A stretch of 64,000 nucleotides of DNA from Leptothrix cholodnii SP-6 (GCF_000019785.1 NC_010524.1:1178001-1242000); one strand, 5' to 3'. Positions 9,964 through 19,548 are shown, numbered from the stretch's first letter. Made by a program: numbers and translations. The notes: generated from the letters alone by a model not told the origin.

Positions 9964-11247
9964 TCAAAGACCCAGGAAACGCGGCAGCCACAGCGACAGC
10001 CAGGGGATGTAGGTCACCATCAGCAGCACGATGAACAGCGCGACGAAGAACGGCATCATCGCCCGGGTGACCACGCCGATCTTGAGCTTGGCCACCGCTG
10101 CGCCGACGAACAGCACCGTGCCCACCGGCGGCGTGATCAGGCCGATGCCGAGGTTGACCATCATGATCATGCCGAAGTGCACCGGGTCGACACCCAGCAT
10201 CTTGACCACCGGCAGCAGGATCGGCGTGAGGATCAGGATCAGCGGCGACATGTCCATCAGCGTGCCCAGCACCAGCAGCAGTATGTTGATCATGGCCAGG
10301 ATCGCGTACTTGTTGTCCGACAGGCTGGTGAGGAAGGCGGTGACTCGCAGCGGGATCATCATCAGCGTCATCAGGTAGCCGAAGGCCGCCGCGAAGCCGA
10401 TCAGGATCATCACGATCGTCACCGTCTTGACGGTGCGGTGCACCAGCTTGGGCAGGTCGCGCCACTTGTAGTCGCGGTAGATGAACATCGTGACGAAGAA
10501 GGCCCAGACCACCGCGATCGAAGCCGATTCGTTGGCCGTGAACACGCCCGACAGGATGCCGCCGAGGATGATGACCATCGTCATCAGGCCCCACATCGCG
10601 TCGATCGAGATCTTGATCGCCTGCTTGAGCGGGATCACCTCGCCCTTGGGGTAGCCGTGTTTCCTGGCCTTCATCAGGCACAGCACGGCCAGCGTCAGGC
10701 CCATCAGCAGGCCCGGCAGCACGCCGGCCATGAACAGCGCGGCGATCGACACCGAGCCGCCTGCGGCCAGCGAGTACAGCACGGCGTTGTGGCTGGGCGG
10801 GATCAGGATCGCCTGCACCGAGCCGCTGATGGTGACCGCGGTGGCGAAGTCGCGCGGGTAGCCCTTCTTCTCCATCTCGGGGATCAGCACCGTGCCGACC
10901 GAGGCGGTGTCGGCCACCGACGAGCCCGAGATCGCGCCGAAGAAGGTGCTGGCCAGGATGTTGACCAGCGACAACCCGCCGCGGATGAAACCCACCAGCA
11001 CGCCGGCAAACGCCACCAGCCGGCGCGCCATGCCGCCCTCGGCCATGATGGCGCCGGCCAGCACGAAGAACGGGATCGCCAGCAGCGAGAACTTGTTGAC
11101 CCCGGCGGCGATCTGGATCATCACCGCGTCGAGCGGGATGTCGATCCACAGCGCGCCGATCAGGGCGGCCAGGCCGAGCGAAAAGGCGATCGGCACGCCG
11201 ATCATCATCAGCAGCACGAAGCTGCCGATCAGCACGAAAGCATCCAT
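9964..11247 (-). CDS. dctM: TRAP transporter large permease subunit (DctM)
   Basis: A 427-residue, very hydrophobic protein with about 12 membrane segments. It shows the DctM signatures AAGVNKFSLLAIPFFVLAG, TFFGAISGSSVADTASVG and the C-terminal NLGIGLITPPVG. It forms the ion-coupled permease with DctQ and takes substrate from the periplasmic DctP. Start ATG at 11247 overlaps the dctQ stop by one base (TGATG), giving translational coupling. Neighbouring uronate dehydrogenase and lactonase genes suggest hexuronate or aldarate uptake. Confidence 0.95.
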   Translation of the reverse strand: MDAFVLIGSFVLLMMIGVPIAFSLGLAALIGALWIDIPLDAVMIQIAAGVNKFSLLAIPFFVLAGAIMAEGGMARRLVAFAGVLVGFIRGGLSLVNILASTFFGAISGSSVADTASVGTVLIPEMEKKGYPRDFATAVTISGSVQAILIPPSHNAVLYSLAAGGSVSIAALFMAGVLPGLLMGLTLAVLCLMKARKHGYPKGEVIPLKQAIKISIDAMWGLMTMVIILGGILSGVFTANESASIAVVWAFFVTMFIYRDYKWRDLPKLVHRTVKTVTIVMILIGFAAAFGYLMTLMMIPLRVTAFLTSLSDNKYAILAMINILLLVLGTLMDMSPLILILTPILLPVVKMLGVDPVHFGMIMMVNLGIGLITPPVGTVLFVGAAVAKLKIGVVTRAMMPFFVALFIVLLMVTYIPWLSLWLPRFLGL

Positions 11248-11798
11248 CAGCGGGCTCCCTCGGTGGTCGGTGTATCGGTGGCGTCGCTTGCGTCGCCTTC
11301 TTCGTAGCGCACCAGCGGGCGATGGTTCTGGGTGCCGTAGAACATGCGTTCGAGCACGAACAGGATGGTGACGGCCGCGCCGATCGGCAGCGACGCGTAG
11401 GTCACGCCCACCGGCAGCCAGGGCAGTTCGGCCAGCGACTGGCCCATCGTCTCCAGGCACAGCCGGGCGCCGTAGAAGGTGACGAACAGGCAGGCCAGCA
11501 GCATCAGCAGGTCGACCACCCGGGCCGAGAGCTTGCGCAGCGGCGCGGGCAGCACGTCGGTCAGCATCGTCACGGCGATGTGGGCGTTGGCGCGGTAGGC
11601 GGCGGCCGCGCCGATGAAGGTGAACACCATCATCAGCAGGATCGCGATCGGCTCGGGCCACTGCGAGCCGGTGCCCAGCACGTAGCGCGTGAACACGCCC
11701 CACGGGATGATCAGCGACATGAAGAAGATCGCGGCGCCGGCCAGCCAGATGCTGGCCAGGTAGAAGCGATCCATCAAACGGATGTAGAGCGGGTCCAT
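11247..11798 (-). CDS. dctQ: TRAP transporter small permease subunit (DctQ)
   Basis: A 183-residue protein with four hydrophobic segments (about 14-34, 46-67, 90-110, 130-152), the usual size and topology of DctQ. The typical GVFTRYVLGTGSQWPEPIA stretch follows TM1. It pairs with DctM. The C-terminal ~30 residues are acidic, Thr-rich and variable. A hairpin with a T-run lies between this gene and upstream dctP, so the membrane subunits are probably made at lower level than the binding protein. Confidence 0.93.
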   Translation of the reverse strand: MDPLYIRLMDRFYLASIWLAGAAIFFMSLIIPWGVFTRYVLGTGSQWPEPIAILLMMVFTFIGAAAAYRANAHIAVTMLTDVLPAPLRKLSARVVDLLMLLACLFVTFYGARLCLETMGQSLAELPWLPVGVTYASLPIGAAVTILFVLERMFYGTQNHRPLVRYEEGDASDATDTPTTEGAR

Positions 11799-11825
11799 GC
11801 GGAGGCGATCAGGTCAGGCGGTTCG

Positions 11826-11859
11826 AAAAAAGCCCGCCCGGCCGGGGCCGTGCGGGCTT
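11826..11859 (-). terminator. intercistronic terminator/attenuator between dctP and dctQ
   Basis: On the minus strand a stem AAGCCCGC / GCGGGCTT (11859-11852 with 11837-11830) is followed directly by TTTTTT. It lies 22 bp after the dctP stop and 28 bp before dctQ. A partial terminator here would leave dctP in excess over dctQM, as TRAP systems need. Confidence 0.75.
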
Positions 11860-11880
11860 GGACGCAGCGAGGCCGGCGTC

Positions 11881-12867
11881 TTACTTGACGGCCTCGATGC
11901 GCTTCATCAGGTCGGCGAAGTTGGCGCCGTACTTGGCGCGCACCGGTGCGGTGGCGTCGAAGAAGGGCTTGCTGTCCATCTCGATGAACTCGACGCCTTC
12001 GGCCTTGAGCTTGGTGGTGTAGTCGGCCACCGCCTTGTCCCACAGCGTGCGCTGCTCGAGCTGCGCTTCGCGGGCGGTCTTCTTGACCAGCGCCTGGTCG
12101 GCCGGACTGAGCTTGTCGAATGTCACCTTCGACATCACCAGGATCTCGGGAATGATCAGGTGGTTGGTCTGGGTGAAGTACTTGGCGCCGGCCTTGAAGT
12201 GGTTGGCGGTGTAGAGGCTGGGCGGGTTGTTCTCGGCGCCGTCGATCACGCCGGTCTGGATGGCGGTGAAGACCTCGCCGTAGCCCATCGCGATGCCGTT
12301 GCCGCCCATCGCGTTCATGGTGTCGACGAACAGCGGGTTGCCCATCATGCGGATCTTCTGGCCCTTCAGGTCGGCGGGGCTGCGCACCGGCTTCTTGGTG
12401 TAGAGGCTGCGCGAGCCGCCGTCCATCCAGGCCAGCGCGACCATCCGGGCCGGCGAGGCGCTGACCTTGTCGAGCAGTTCCTGGCCGATCGGGCCGTCGA
12501 TCACCGCGCGCATGTGGGCGATGTTGCGGAACACGAAGGGCATGTTGAACACGTTCACCTCGGGCACCACCGGGCCGATCGGGCCCAGCGAGGTGCGCAG
12601 CAGCTGGATCGCGCCGAACTGGGTCTGCTCGATCATCTCCTTCTCGCCGCCGAGCACGCTGCCGGGGAACATCTGGAACTTGATGCGACCGCTGGTGGCG
12701 GCGTCGAGCTTCTTGCCCATGTTCTCGACCGCGACCACGGTCGGGTAGCCGGCCGGGTGCACGTCGGCGGCCTTCATGACGATGTTCTGGGCCGAGGTGG
12801 TCAGCGGGGCGAAACCGAGGGTGGCGGCAGCGGCGCAGGCGGCCAGCAGGGTGCGACGGAAGTTCAT
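11881..12867 (-). CDS. dctP: TRAP transporter substrate-binding protein (DctP family)
   Basis: A 328-residue periplasmic binding protein. Residues 1-26 form a signal peptide (MNFRRTLLAACAAA, cut after TSAQ). The body shows DctP signatures: the arginine of KGQKIRMMGNP, expected to pair with the substrate carboxylate, and DGAENNPPSLYTANHFKAGAKY. It delivers an organic acid to the DctQM permease. Position between uronate dehydrogenase and dctQM points to glucuronate, galacturonate or an aldarate; this is contextual. Start ATG at 12867 has a GGAGACAAC ribosome site. Confidence 0.94.
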   Translation of the reverse strand: MNFRRTLLAACAAAATLGFAPLTTSAQNIVMKAADVHPAGYPTVVAVENMGKKLDAATSGRIKFQMFPGSVLGGEKEMIEQTQFGAIQLLRTSLGPIGPVVPEVNVFNMPFVFRNIAHMRAVIDGPIGQELLDKVSASPARMVALAWMDGGSRSLYTKKPVRSPADLKGQKIRMMGNPLFVDTMNAMGGNGIAMGYGEVFTAIQTGVIDGAENNPPSLYTANHFKAGAKYFTQTNHLIIPEILVMSKVTFDKLSPADQALVKKTAREAQLEQRTLWDKAVADYTTKLKAEGVEFIEMDSKPFFDATAPVRAKYGANFADLMKRIEAVK

Positions 12868-12944
12868 GGTGTTGTCTCCTGAAGTGGACGGGTGAGCGGG
12901 GCGGGGGCTGAAACGCGGAAAGTGGCGGGCGGGCGATCCGGCCG

Positions 12945-13763
12945 TCAGTCGAACGGGCCGGTGCGCACGAACGGGCCGCCCTGGTAGATCACGGCCGGGT
13001 CGCTCAGGTCGGGTTTCGGGTCGGCCGCTTCGACCTTGGCGCGAAAGCGCTCCGAGCTGTCCTGCGGCCGGTAGCCGACGTGGCGGGCGCTGGTGTTGTC
13101 CCACCAGGTGGTGGTGTTGTCGCCCATGCCGTAGATGACGCTGTGGCCGATCACCGGCGCGGTGAGTGCGGCCATCACCAGGCGCTCGAGGTCGTCGAAG
13201 CTCATCCAGGTGGCCAGCATGCGACGGTTCTTCGGCTCGGGGAAGGACGAGCCGATGCGCACGCTGACGGTCTCGATGCCGTAGCGGTCGAAGTAGAACT
13301 GCGCCAGGTTCTCGCCGAAGGCCTTGGACAGGCCGTAGAGGCCGTCGGGCCGCATCGGATCCTTCGGCGACACCACCTCGTCCTGCCGGTAGAAGCCGGT
13401 GACGTGGTTCGAGCTGGCGAACACGACGCGCTTGACGCCGTGCTTGCGCGCGGCTTCGTACAGGTTGTAGGTGCCGATGATGTTGGCCTGCAGGATCGGC
13501 TGCCAGGGCTGCTCGGTCGACACGCCGCCCAGGTGCACGACGGCGTCGACACCGGCCAGCAGCGCGTGCACGGCGGCGGCGTCCTCGAGCGGCGCGGGCA
13601 TCAGCTCCTCACCGGCGGCAGCGGCGCCGAGATCGCTGATGTCCGACAGGCGCAGCACGTCGCAATAGGCCTTCAGGCGCGTGCGCAGCTCGCGGCCCAG
13701 GCCACCGGCGGCACCGGTCAGCAGCAGGCGGTCGAATCGCAGAGGGGTCGGATGGCTGGGCAT
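12945..13763 (-). CDS. udh: uronate dehydrogenase (NAD-dependent epimerase/dehydratase fold)
   Basis: A 272-residue extended short-chain dehydrogenase. The nucleotide motif GAAGGLGRE is at about 16-24 and the catalytic YGLSK at about 142-146. Size and neighbours fit uronate dehydrogenase, which oxidises D-galacturonate or D-glucuronate to the aldarolactone with NAD. It is the first gene of the leftward arm, followed by dctP, dctQ, dctM and the lactonase-like gene. Start ATG at 13763 (MPSHPT) is preferred over a longer in-frame extension that would run over the operator upstream. A general epimerase is possible, but the whole cluster supports udh. Confidence 0.85.
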   Translation of the reverse strand: MPSHPTPLRFDRLLLTGAAGGLGRELRTRLKAYCDVLRLSDISDLGAAAAGEELMPAPLEDAAAVHALLAGVDAVVHLGGVSTEQPWQPILQANIIGTYNLYEAARKHGVKRVVFASSNHVTGFYRQDEVVSPKDPMRPDGLYGLSKAFGENLAQFYFDRYGIETVSVRIGSSFPEPKNRRMLATWMSFDDLERLVMAALTAPVIGHSVIYGMGDNTTTWWDNTSARHVGYRPQDSSERFRAKVEAADPKPDLSDPAVIYQGGPFVRTGPFD

Positions 13764-13834
13764 GGTGATGAATCGCTTCGAAGAATGTCCGTCAGAGGCT
13801 GCGGTGCGGATACAGTGGGAACACGTATTGAGGT

Positions 13835-13858
13835 ACGTTGTCAGTTGTCGTACAACGT
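13835..13858. promoter_or_regulatory. candidate operator 1 for the GntR regulator
   Basis: A 24-bp inverted repeat, ACGTTGT-N10-ACAACGT, in the divergent region between udh and the regulator gene. It matches the second site at 14709-14732 in arm sequence, length and several inner bases (TCGT before the right arm when the second site is read on the minus strand). The spacing suits a dimeric FadR-type GntR protein. Confidence 0.65.
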
Positions 13859-13914
13859 GACCGATTCTCCGGCACGTTCGCCGACTCAATGCCTAGGGAT
13901 TCCACCGAGACCGT

Positions 13915-14649
13915 ATGAACACCCCCACAGCCGCAGCGCGTCGCAGACCGCGCACCCTGGCCCTTGAACTGGTCGATGCCCTCGGCGATCGCATCCGCGA
14001 CGGCCGTCTCGCGCAAGGCGACAAGCTGCCCACCGAAGCGGCCATCATGGCCGAGTTCGCCGTCAGCCGGACGGTGGTGCGCGAGGCGATCTCCAAGCTG
14101 CAGGCCGCCGGCCTGGTCGAGACGCGGCACGGCATCGGCACCTTCGTGCTGGGGGTGGGCGAGGCGCCGGGTTTCCGCATCGCGCCCGAGCAGTACAACA
14201 CCCTGCGCGACGTGATCGCGGTGCTCGAGCTGCGCATCGGCCTCGAGACCGAAGCCGCGGCGCTGGCCGCGCAGCGCCGCACCGAAGCCAACATCGTGCA
14301 GCTGCGCGCTGCGCTCGATGCGGTGGCGAAGGACTTCGAGGCCGGGCGCGATTCGGTCGCCGCCGACTTCCAGTTCCACCTCGAGATCGCCCGCGCGACC
14401 CAGAACAGCCACTACACCGAGCTGATGTCGACCCTCGGCAGCATGATCATCCCGCGCGCCCGACTGGTGCCCGAGGGCGAGCCGAGCGATGAGCACCGGC
14501 GCTACCTGCGCCGCGTCAACAGCGAGCACGAGAGCATCTTCGACGCCATCGTCGGCCAGGACGCCGACGCCGCCCGCGCGGCCATGCGCACCCACCTGGC
14601 CAACAGCCGCGAGCGGCGCCGGCGCGCCCAGGCCGACGCGCTGAGCTGA
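13915..14649 (+). CDS. FadR-subfamily GntR transcriptional regulator
   Basis: A 244-residue regulator. The N-terminal winged helix (about 14-80) carries GDKLPTEAAIMAEFAVSRTVVREAISKLQ and GLVETRHGIGTFV, typical of GntR. The C-terminal FCD helical domain (about 95-225) includes likely metal-ligand residues in DFQFHLEIARATQNSHY and NSEHESIFDAI. FCD regulators bind carboxylic acids, here probably a uronate or aldarate intermediate. The gene lies between the two arms of the catabolic cluster, and two matching inverted repeats flank it, so it is the likely repressor of both arms. Confidence 0.93.
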   Translation: MNTPTAAARRRPRTLALELVDALGDRIRDGRLAQGDKLPTEAAIMAEFAVSRTVVREAISKLQAAGLVETRHGIGTFVLGVGEAPGFRIAPEQYNTLRDVIAVLELRIGLETEAAALAAQRRTEANIVQLRAALDAVAKDFEAGRDSVAADFQFHLEIARATQNSHYTELMSTLGSMIIPRARLVPEGEPSDEHRRYLRRVNSEHESIFDAIVGQDADAARAAMRTHLANSRERRRRAQADALS

Positions 14650-14654
14650 GGGCG

Positions 14655-14676
14655 GGCCCGGGCGAAAGCCCGGGTC
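14655..14676 (+). terminator. GC hairpin after the GntR gene
   Basis: A stem CCCGGGC closed by a GAAA tetraloop and GCCCGGG, extended by two weaker pairs, 5 bp past the regulator stop. No T-run follows, so termination may be weak or rho-assisted. Confidence 0.4.
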
Positions 14677-14707
14677 TAGGTGATCTCACGTATCGCGGAG
14701 TGGGTCA

Positions 14708-14733
14708 TATGTTGTACGATGACATACAACATA
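14708..14733. promoter_or_regulatory. candidate operator 2 for the GntR regulator
   Basis: A perfect inverted repeat with 9-bp arms TATGTTGTA and TACAACATA and an 8-bp spacer, 41 bp in front of kdgD. The core ATGTTGT-N10-ACAACAT has the same geometry as the site before udh. A repressor here would control the rightward catabolic operon. Confidence 0.7.
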
Positions 14734-14773
14734 AGTCGTCGACCTGTTCCACCCCGCCCCACGGAGATCCCGC

Positions 14774-15685
14774 ATGTCCCCCCAAGAGCTCAAGAACGTC
14801 CTGCAATCCGGCCTGCTGTCGTTCCCGCTGACCGACTTCGACCGCGAACTGAATTTCGCGCCCAAGCCCTATGCGGAACGCCTCAAGTGGCTGCAGCCCT
14901 ACGGCGCCAGCGCGCTGTTCGCGGCCGGCGGCACGGGCGAGTTCTTCTCGCTGGAGCCGGGCGAATACAGCGACGTCATCAAGGTGGCGCTCGACACCTG
15001 CCGCGGCCGCACCCCGATCATTGCCGGCGCCGGTGGCGGCACCCGCGTCGCGATCCAGTACGCGCAGGAGGCCGAGCGCCTGGGTGCGCAGGGCGTGCTG
15101 CTGCTGCCGCACTACCTGACCGAAGCCAGCCAGGAAGGCCTGATCGCCCACGTGCAGGCGGTCTGCCGCAGCGTCAGGTTCGGCGTCACGGTCTACAACC
15201 GCGGCGCCTGCAAGCTCACGCCCGCCAGCCTGCTGGTGCTGGCCGAGACCTGCCCGAACCTGATCGGCTTCAAGGACGGCATCGGCGACATCGAGACCTT
15301 CGTGTCGATCCGCCAGACCCTGGGCGAGCGCTTCGCCTATCTCGGCGGCCTGCCCACGGCCGAGGTGTTTGCCGGCGCCTACAAGGCGATGGGCTGCCCG
15401 GTGTACTCGTCGGCGGTGTTCAATTTCATCCCCAAGACGGCGATGGAGTTCTACAACGCGCACGCGGCCGGTGACAGCGCCACCTGCGACCGCCTGATCC
15501 GCGATTTTTTCCTGCCCTACATCGCGCTGCGCAACAAGAACCACGGTTACGCGGTGTCGATCGTGAAGGCCGGTGCCACCCTGATCGGCCACGGCGCCGG
15601 CCCGGTGCGCCCGCCGCTGAGCGACCTGAAGCCGGCCGAGGTGGCCGAACTGGCGGCGCTGATGGCCAAGCTCGGGCCGCAGTAA
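14774..15685 (+). CDS. kdgD: 5-dehydro-4-deoxyglucarate dehydratase
   Basis: A 303-residue class I TIM-barrel enzyme of the DapA/NAL family. It dehydrates and decarboxylates 5-keto-4-deoxy-D-glucarate to 2,5-dioxopentanoate. The Schiff-base lysine is in [10 protein letters not shown] (about residue 170), the tyrosine partner is in [12 protein letters not shown], and GGTGEFFSL gives the family's substrate loop. Length equals that of known KdgD proteins. Start ATG has a GGAGAT ribosome site. It begins the rightward operon just after operator 2 and feeds the semialdehyde dehydrogenase two genes on. Confidence 0.95.
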   Translation: MSPQELKNVLQSGLLSFPLTDFDRELNFAPKPYAERLKWLQPYGASALFAAGGTGEFFSLEPGEYSDVIKVALDTCRGRTPIIAGAGGGTRVAIQYAQEAERLGAQGVLLLPHYLTEASQEGLIAHVQAVCRSVRFGVTVYNRGACKLTPASLLVLAETCPNLIGFKDGIGDIETFVSIRQTLGERFAYLGGLPTAEVFAGAYKAMGCPVYSSAVFNFIPKTAMEFYNAHAAGDSATCDRLIRDFFLPYIALRNKNHGYAVSIVKAGATLIGHGAGPVRPPLSDLKPAEVAELAALMAKLGPQ

Positions 15686-15737
15686 GCCGCCCGCTCCCGC
15701 CCACTGCCCCATGCGCCCTCGCCAGGAGACCTTGCCC

Positions 15738-17072
15738 ATGAGTTCCAACGCTACCCCCGTCGTCGTGGCCCTGCGTGTCGTGCCGGTGGCCGGCCGCGAC
15801 AGCATGCTGCTCAACCTGAGCGGTGCGCACGCGCCGTACTTCACCCGCAACCTGCTGATCCTGACCGACAGCGCCGGCCGCACCGGCGTGGGCGAGGTGC
15901 CGGGCGGCGAGCCGATCCGGCGCACGCTCGAAGACGCCGCCGCGCTGGTGGTGGGCGCCAAGGTGGGCGACTGGCAGCGCGTGCTCAACGCCGTGCGCAC
16001 GCAGTTCGCCGACCGCGATTCGGGCGGGCGCGGCCTGCAGACCTTCGACCTGCGCACCACGATCCACGCGGTCACCGCGGTCGAGTCGGCGCTGCTCGAC
16101 CTGCTCGGCCAGCACCTCGAGGTGCCGGTGTGCGCGCTGCTCGGCGAAGGCCAGCAGCGCGACAGCGTGCCGATGCTCGGCTACCTGTTCTACATCGGCG
16201 ACCGCAACAAGACCGATCTGCCGTACGACAGCGCGCCCGACGCTGCCGACCCCTGGCTGCGCCTGCGCCACGAGGAGGCGATGACACCCGACGCGGTGGT
16301 CGCACTGGCCGAAGCCGCGCAGGCGCGCTACGGTTTCCACGACTTCAAGCTCAAGGGCGGCGTGCTGCGCGGCGAGGAAGAGGTCGAGGCGATCCGCGCG
16401 CTGAAAGCGCGTTTCCCGCAGGCCCGCATCACGCTCGACCCCAACGGCGGCTGGTTGCTCAAGGACGCGACCCGCCTGATGCGCGACATGCACGGCGTGC
16501 TCGCCTACGCCGAAGACCCGTGCGGTGCCGAGGGCGGCTTCTCGGGCCGCGAGGTGATGGCCGAGTTCCGCCGCGCTACCGGCCTGCCGACCGCCACCAA
16601 CATGGTCGCCACCGACTGGCGCCAGATGGTGCATTCGCTGAGCCTGCAGAGCGTCGACATCCCGCTCGCCGACCCGCATTTCTGGACCATGCAAGGTGCG
16701 GTGCGGGTGGCGCAGACCTGCCGCGATTTCGGCCTGACCTGGGGTTCGCACTCCAACAACCACTTCGACGTGTCGCTGGCGATGTTCACGCAGGCCGCGG
16801 CTGCTGCGCCGGGGCGTGTCACCGCGATCGACACCCACTGGATCTGGCAGGACGGCCAGAACCTGACGCAAAAACCGCTGCAGATCGTCGACGGCGAAGT
16901 GGCCGTGCCGACCGTGCCGGGCCTGGGCGTCGAGCTCGACATGGACGCGGTCGAGGCCGCGCACCAGCTCTACCTGCAGCACGGCCTGGGCTCGCGCGAC
17001 GACGCCACGGCGATGCAGTACCTGATCCCGAACTGGACCTTCGACCCCAAGCGCCCGTGCCTGGTGCGCTGA
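15738..17072 (+). CDS. gudD: glucarate dehydratase (enolase superfamily)
   Basis: A 444-residue enolase-superfamily dehydratase converting D-glucarate to 5-dehydro-4-deoxy-D-glucarate. The KxK pair is in [10 protein letters not shown]. Metal ligands lie in [14 protein letters not shown] and the Asn-rich [11 protein letters not shown]. The His-Asp dyad is in [10 protein letters not shown]. Length and C-terminus (DPKRPCLVR) match the GudD family. Start ATG at 15738 has AGGAGA upstream. Its product is the substrate of both KdgD and, after retro-aldol cleavage, the HpcH-type aldolase in the same operon. Confidence 0.95.
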   Translation: MSSNATPVVVALRVVPVAGRDSMLLNLSGAHAPYFTRNLLILTDSAGRTGVGEVPGGEPIRRTLEDAAALVVGAKVGDWQRVLNAVRTQFADRDSGGRGLQTFDLRTTIHAVTAVESALLDLLGQHLEVPVCALLGEGQQRDSVPMLGYLFYIGDRNKTDLPYDSAPDAADPWLRLRHEEAMTPDAVVALAEAAQARYGFHDFKLKGGVLRGEEEVEAIRALKARFPQARITLDPNGGWLLKDATRLMRDMHGVLAYAEDPCGAEGGFSGREVMAEFRRATGLPTATNMVATDWRQMVHSLSLQSVDIPLADPHFWTMQGAVRVAQTCRDFGLTWGSHSNNHFDVSLAMFTQAAAAAPGRVTAIDTHWIWQDGQNLTQKPLQIVDGEVAVPTVPGLGVELDMDAVEAAHQLYLQHGLGSRDDATAMQYLIPNWTFDPKRPCLVR

Positions 17073-17110
17073 GGCTTCGATCCACACCCCACACGAAAGA
17101 ACGCTCCCCG

Positions 17111-18550
17111 ATGTTCAAGAACCTGATAGCCGGCGAATGGGTCGAAGGCGCACGCGTCTCGCGCAACATCAACCCGTCGGACACGCGTGACGTGGTCGGC
17201 GAATACGCGCAGGCCGATGCCGCGCAGGCGCGCCAGGCGGTGGCCGCGGCCACGGCGGCTTTCCCGGCCTGGTCGCTGACCACGCCGCAGCAGCGCTTCG
17301 ACGTGCTCGACGCCGCCGGCAGCGAGATCCTGGCGCGCCGCGCCGAACTGGGCGACCTGCTGGCGCGCGAAGAAGGCAAGACGCTGCCCGAGGCGATCGG
17401 CGAAGTCGTGCGTGCCGGCAACATCTTCAAGTTCTTCGCCGGCGAGGCGCTGCGCCTGTCGGGCGACAGCGTGCCGTCGGTGCGCCCGGGCGTGGGCGTC
17501 GAAGTCACGCGCGAGCCCGTCGGCGTGGTCGGCCTGATCACGCCGTGGAACTTCCCGATCGCCATTCCCGCCTGGAAGCTCGCGCCGGCGCTGGCCTTCG
17601 GCAACACGGTGGTGATGAAGCCGGCCGACCTGGTGCCGGGCTCGGCCTGGGCGCTGGCCGACATCCTGCACCGCGCCGGCCTGCCGGCGGGCGTGTTCAA
17701 CCTGGTGATGGGGCGTGGCTCCGAAGTGGGCGCGGTGCTGCTCGACGACGCGCGTGTCAACGCGATCAGCTTCACCGGCTCGGTGGCGACGGGCCAGAAG
17801 GTGGCGGCGGCCTGCGTGGCGCGCATGGCCAAGTTCCAGCTCGAGATGGGCGGCAAGAACCCGTTCGTGGTGCTCGACGACGCCGACCTGGGCGTGGCCG
17901 TCAATGCCGCGATCAACAGCGGTTTCTTCTCGACCGGCCAGCGCTGCACGGCGTCGAGCCGGATCATCGTGACCGAAGGCATCCACGACCGCTTCGTGGC
18001 CGCGATGGTCGAGCGCATGAAGACGCTCAAGGTCGACGACGCCCGCAAGGCCGGCACCGACATCGGCCCGGTGGTCGACGAGAAGCAGCTCGCGCAGGAC
18101 CTCGACTACATCGGCATCGGCCGTGCCGAAGGCGCCACGCTGGCCGCGGGCGGCGAGGCGATCGAGCGCAACACCGACGGCGCGCCGGGCTTCTACATGC
18201 GTCCGGCGCTGTTCACCGAAACGACGGCCGCGATGCGCATCAACACCGAAGAAGTGTTCGGCCCGGTGGTCAGCGTGATGCGCGCGAAGAACTACGACGA
18301 GGCGCTGGCGCTGGCCAACGACACGCCGTTCGGCCTGGCCTCGGGCATCGCCACCACCAGCCTGAAACACGCCACCCACTTCAAGCGCCACGCCCAGGCC
18401 GGCATGGTGATGGTCAACCTGCCGACCGCGGGTGTGGACTATCACGTGCCGTTCGGCGGCCGCAAGGGGTCGAGCCACGGCCCGCGCGAGCAGGGCCGTT
18501 ACGCGGCCGAGTTCTACACCACCGTCAAGACCGCCTACACGCAGGCCTGA
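17111..18550 (+). CDS. 2,5-dioxovalerate (alpha-ketoglutarate semialdehyde) dehydrogenase
   Basis: A 479-residue NAD(P)-dependent aldehyde dehydrogenase. The catalytic glutamate is in LEMGGKNPFVV (about 255), the catalytic cysteine in FSTGQRCTASSR (about 285), and the cofactor-binding TPWNFP and FTGSVATG are present. Members beside kdgD oxidise 2,5-dioxopentanoate to 2-oxoglutarate, closing the oxidative uronate route. The gene follows gudD by 38 bp with a consistent orientation. Substrate assignment is from context, as many ALDHs share these motifs. Confidence 0.9.
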   Translation: MFKNLIAGEWVEGARVSRNINPSDTRDVVGEYAQADAAQARQAVAAATAAFPAWSLTTPQQRFDVLDAAGSEILARRAELGDLLAREEGKTLPEAIGEVVRAGNIFKFFAGEALRLSGDSVPSVRPGVGVEVTREPVGVVGLITPWNFPIAIPAWKLAPALAFGNTVVMKPADLVPGSAWALADILHRAGLPAGVFNLVMGRGSEVGAVLLDDARVNAISFTGSVATGQKVAAACVARMAKFQLEMGGKNPFVVLDDADLGVAVNAAINSGFFSTGQRCTASSRIIVTEGIHDRFVAAMVERMKTLKVDDARKAGTDIGPVVDEKQLAQDLDYIGIGRAEGATLAAGGEAIERNTDGAPGFYMRPALFTETTAAMRINTEEVFGPVVSVMRAKNYDEALALANDTPFGLASGIATTSLKHATHFKRHAQAGMVMVNLPTAGVDYHVPFGGRKGSSHGPREQGRYAAEFYTTVKTAYTQA

Positions 18551-18581
18551 TCCCAGCCCCCTCGATCCACCGGAGACACCC

Positions 18582-19535
18582 ATGAACTTCCGACGCCTGA
18601 CCCTGATCGCCCTGCTTGCCGCGGCCTTGCCCGTGGCGGCGCAGGAGTGGCCGAACAAGCCGCTGCGCATCGTCGTGCCCTACCCGCCGGGCGGCTCGTC
18701 GGACATCATCGCGCGCGCCATCAGCGGGCCGCTGGGTGACGCGCTCAAGCAGACCGTGATCGTCGAGAACAAGCCCGGCGCCAACGGCAACACCGGCACC
18801 GACTTCGTCGCCAAGGCCAACGACGGCCACACGCTGCTGCTGTGCGACGTGGGCGCGCTGGCGATCACCGCGTCGGTCTACGCCAAGCTGCCTTTCGATC
18901 CGTCGAAGGACCTGCGCGGCGTGGCCATGCTGGCCTATTCGCCGCACCTGCTGGTGGTGCACCCGTCGGTGCCGGCCAACAACCTGCAGGAACTGGTGGC
19001 GCTGTCGAAGAAGACGCCGCTCAACTTTGCCGTCACCGCCATCGGCAGCGCGCCGCACCTGGCCGGCGTGGCGGTCGAGAAGGCCACCGGCGCGCAGTGG
19101 CAGTACATCCCGTACAAGGGCGGCTCGCAGGCCATCGGCGACACGGTGGCCGGCCAGACGCAGGTGCTGATGAACGGCATGCTCGCCACCCTGCCGCACG
19201 TGCAGTCGGGCAAGCTGAAGGTGCTGGGGGTGTCCAAGTCGACGCGCGTGCCGCTGCTGGCGCAGGTGCCGACCATCGCCGAGCAGGGCGTGAAGGGCTT
19301 CGAGTCGGGCACCTGGCAAGGCCTGCTGGTGCCCGCGGGCATGCCGGCCGCGCAGGTCACGCGGCTCAATGCCGAGCTGACCCGCATCATCCGTTCGCCC
19401 GAGGTGCGCGAGCGCCTGGTGTCGCAGGGCGCCGAGGTCTACACCATGTCGCCGACCGAGTTCGGCAGCTTCTTCGAGCGCGAGCGCAAGAGCTGGGCGA
19501 AGGTCGTCGCCCAGGGCGGCGTCAAGATCGATTGA
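18582..19535 (+). CDS. Bug/TctC-type tripartite tricarboxylate binding protein
   Basis: A 317-residue periplasmic protein. The signal peptide is about 1-20 (cut after PVAAQ), followed by the family hallmark WPNKPLRIVVPYPPGGSSDIIAR and the second ligand-loop pattern YIPYKGGSQAIGD. Bug proteins bind carboxylates and are abundant in Burkholderiales, often without adjacent TctA/TctB membrane genes, as here. Location in the uronate operon suggests an aldarate or hexuronate ligand, perhaps for sensing or as a second uptake system beside the TRAP transporter. Confidence 0.92.
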   Translation: MNFRRLTLIALLAAALPVAAQEWPNKPLRIVVPYPPGGSSDIIARAISGPLGDALKQTVIVENKPGANGNTGTDFVAKANDGHTLLLCDVGALAITASVYAKLPFDPSKDLRGVAMLAYSPHLLVVHPSVPANNLQELVALSKKTPLNFAVTAIGSAPHLAGVAVEKATGAQWQYIPYKGGSQAIGDTVAGQTQVLMNGMLATLPHVQSGKLKVLGVSKSTRVPLLAQVPTIAEQGVKGFESGTWQGLLVPAGMPAAQVTRLNAELTRIIRSPEVRERLVSQGAEVYTMSPTEFGSFFERERKSWAKVVAQGGVKID

Positions 19536-19548
19536 GCCGGGCCGCACC

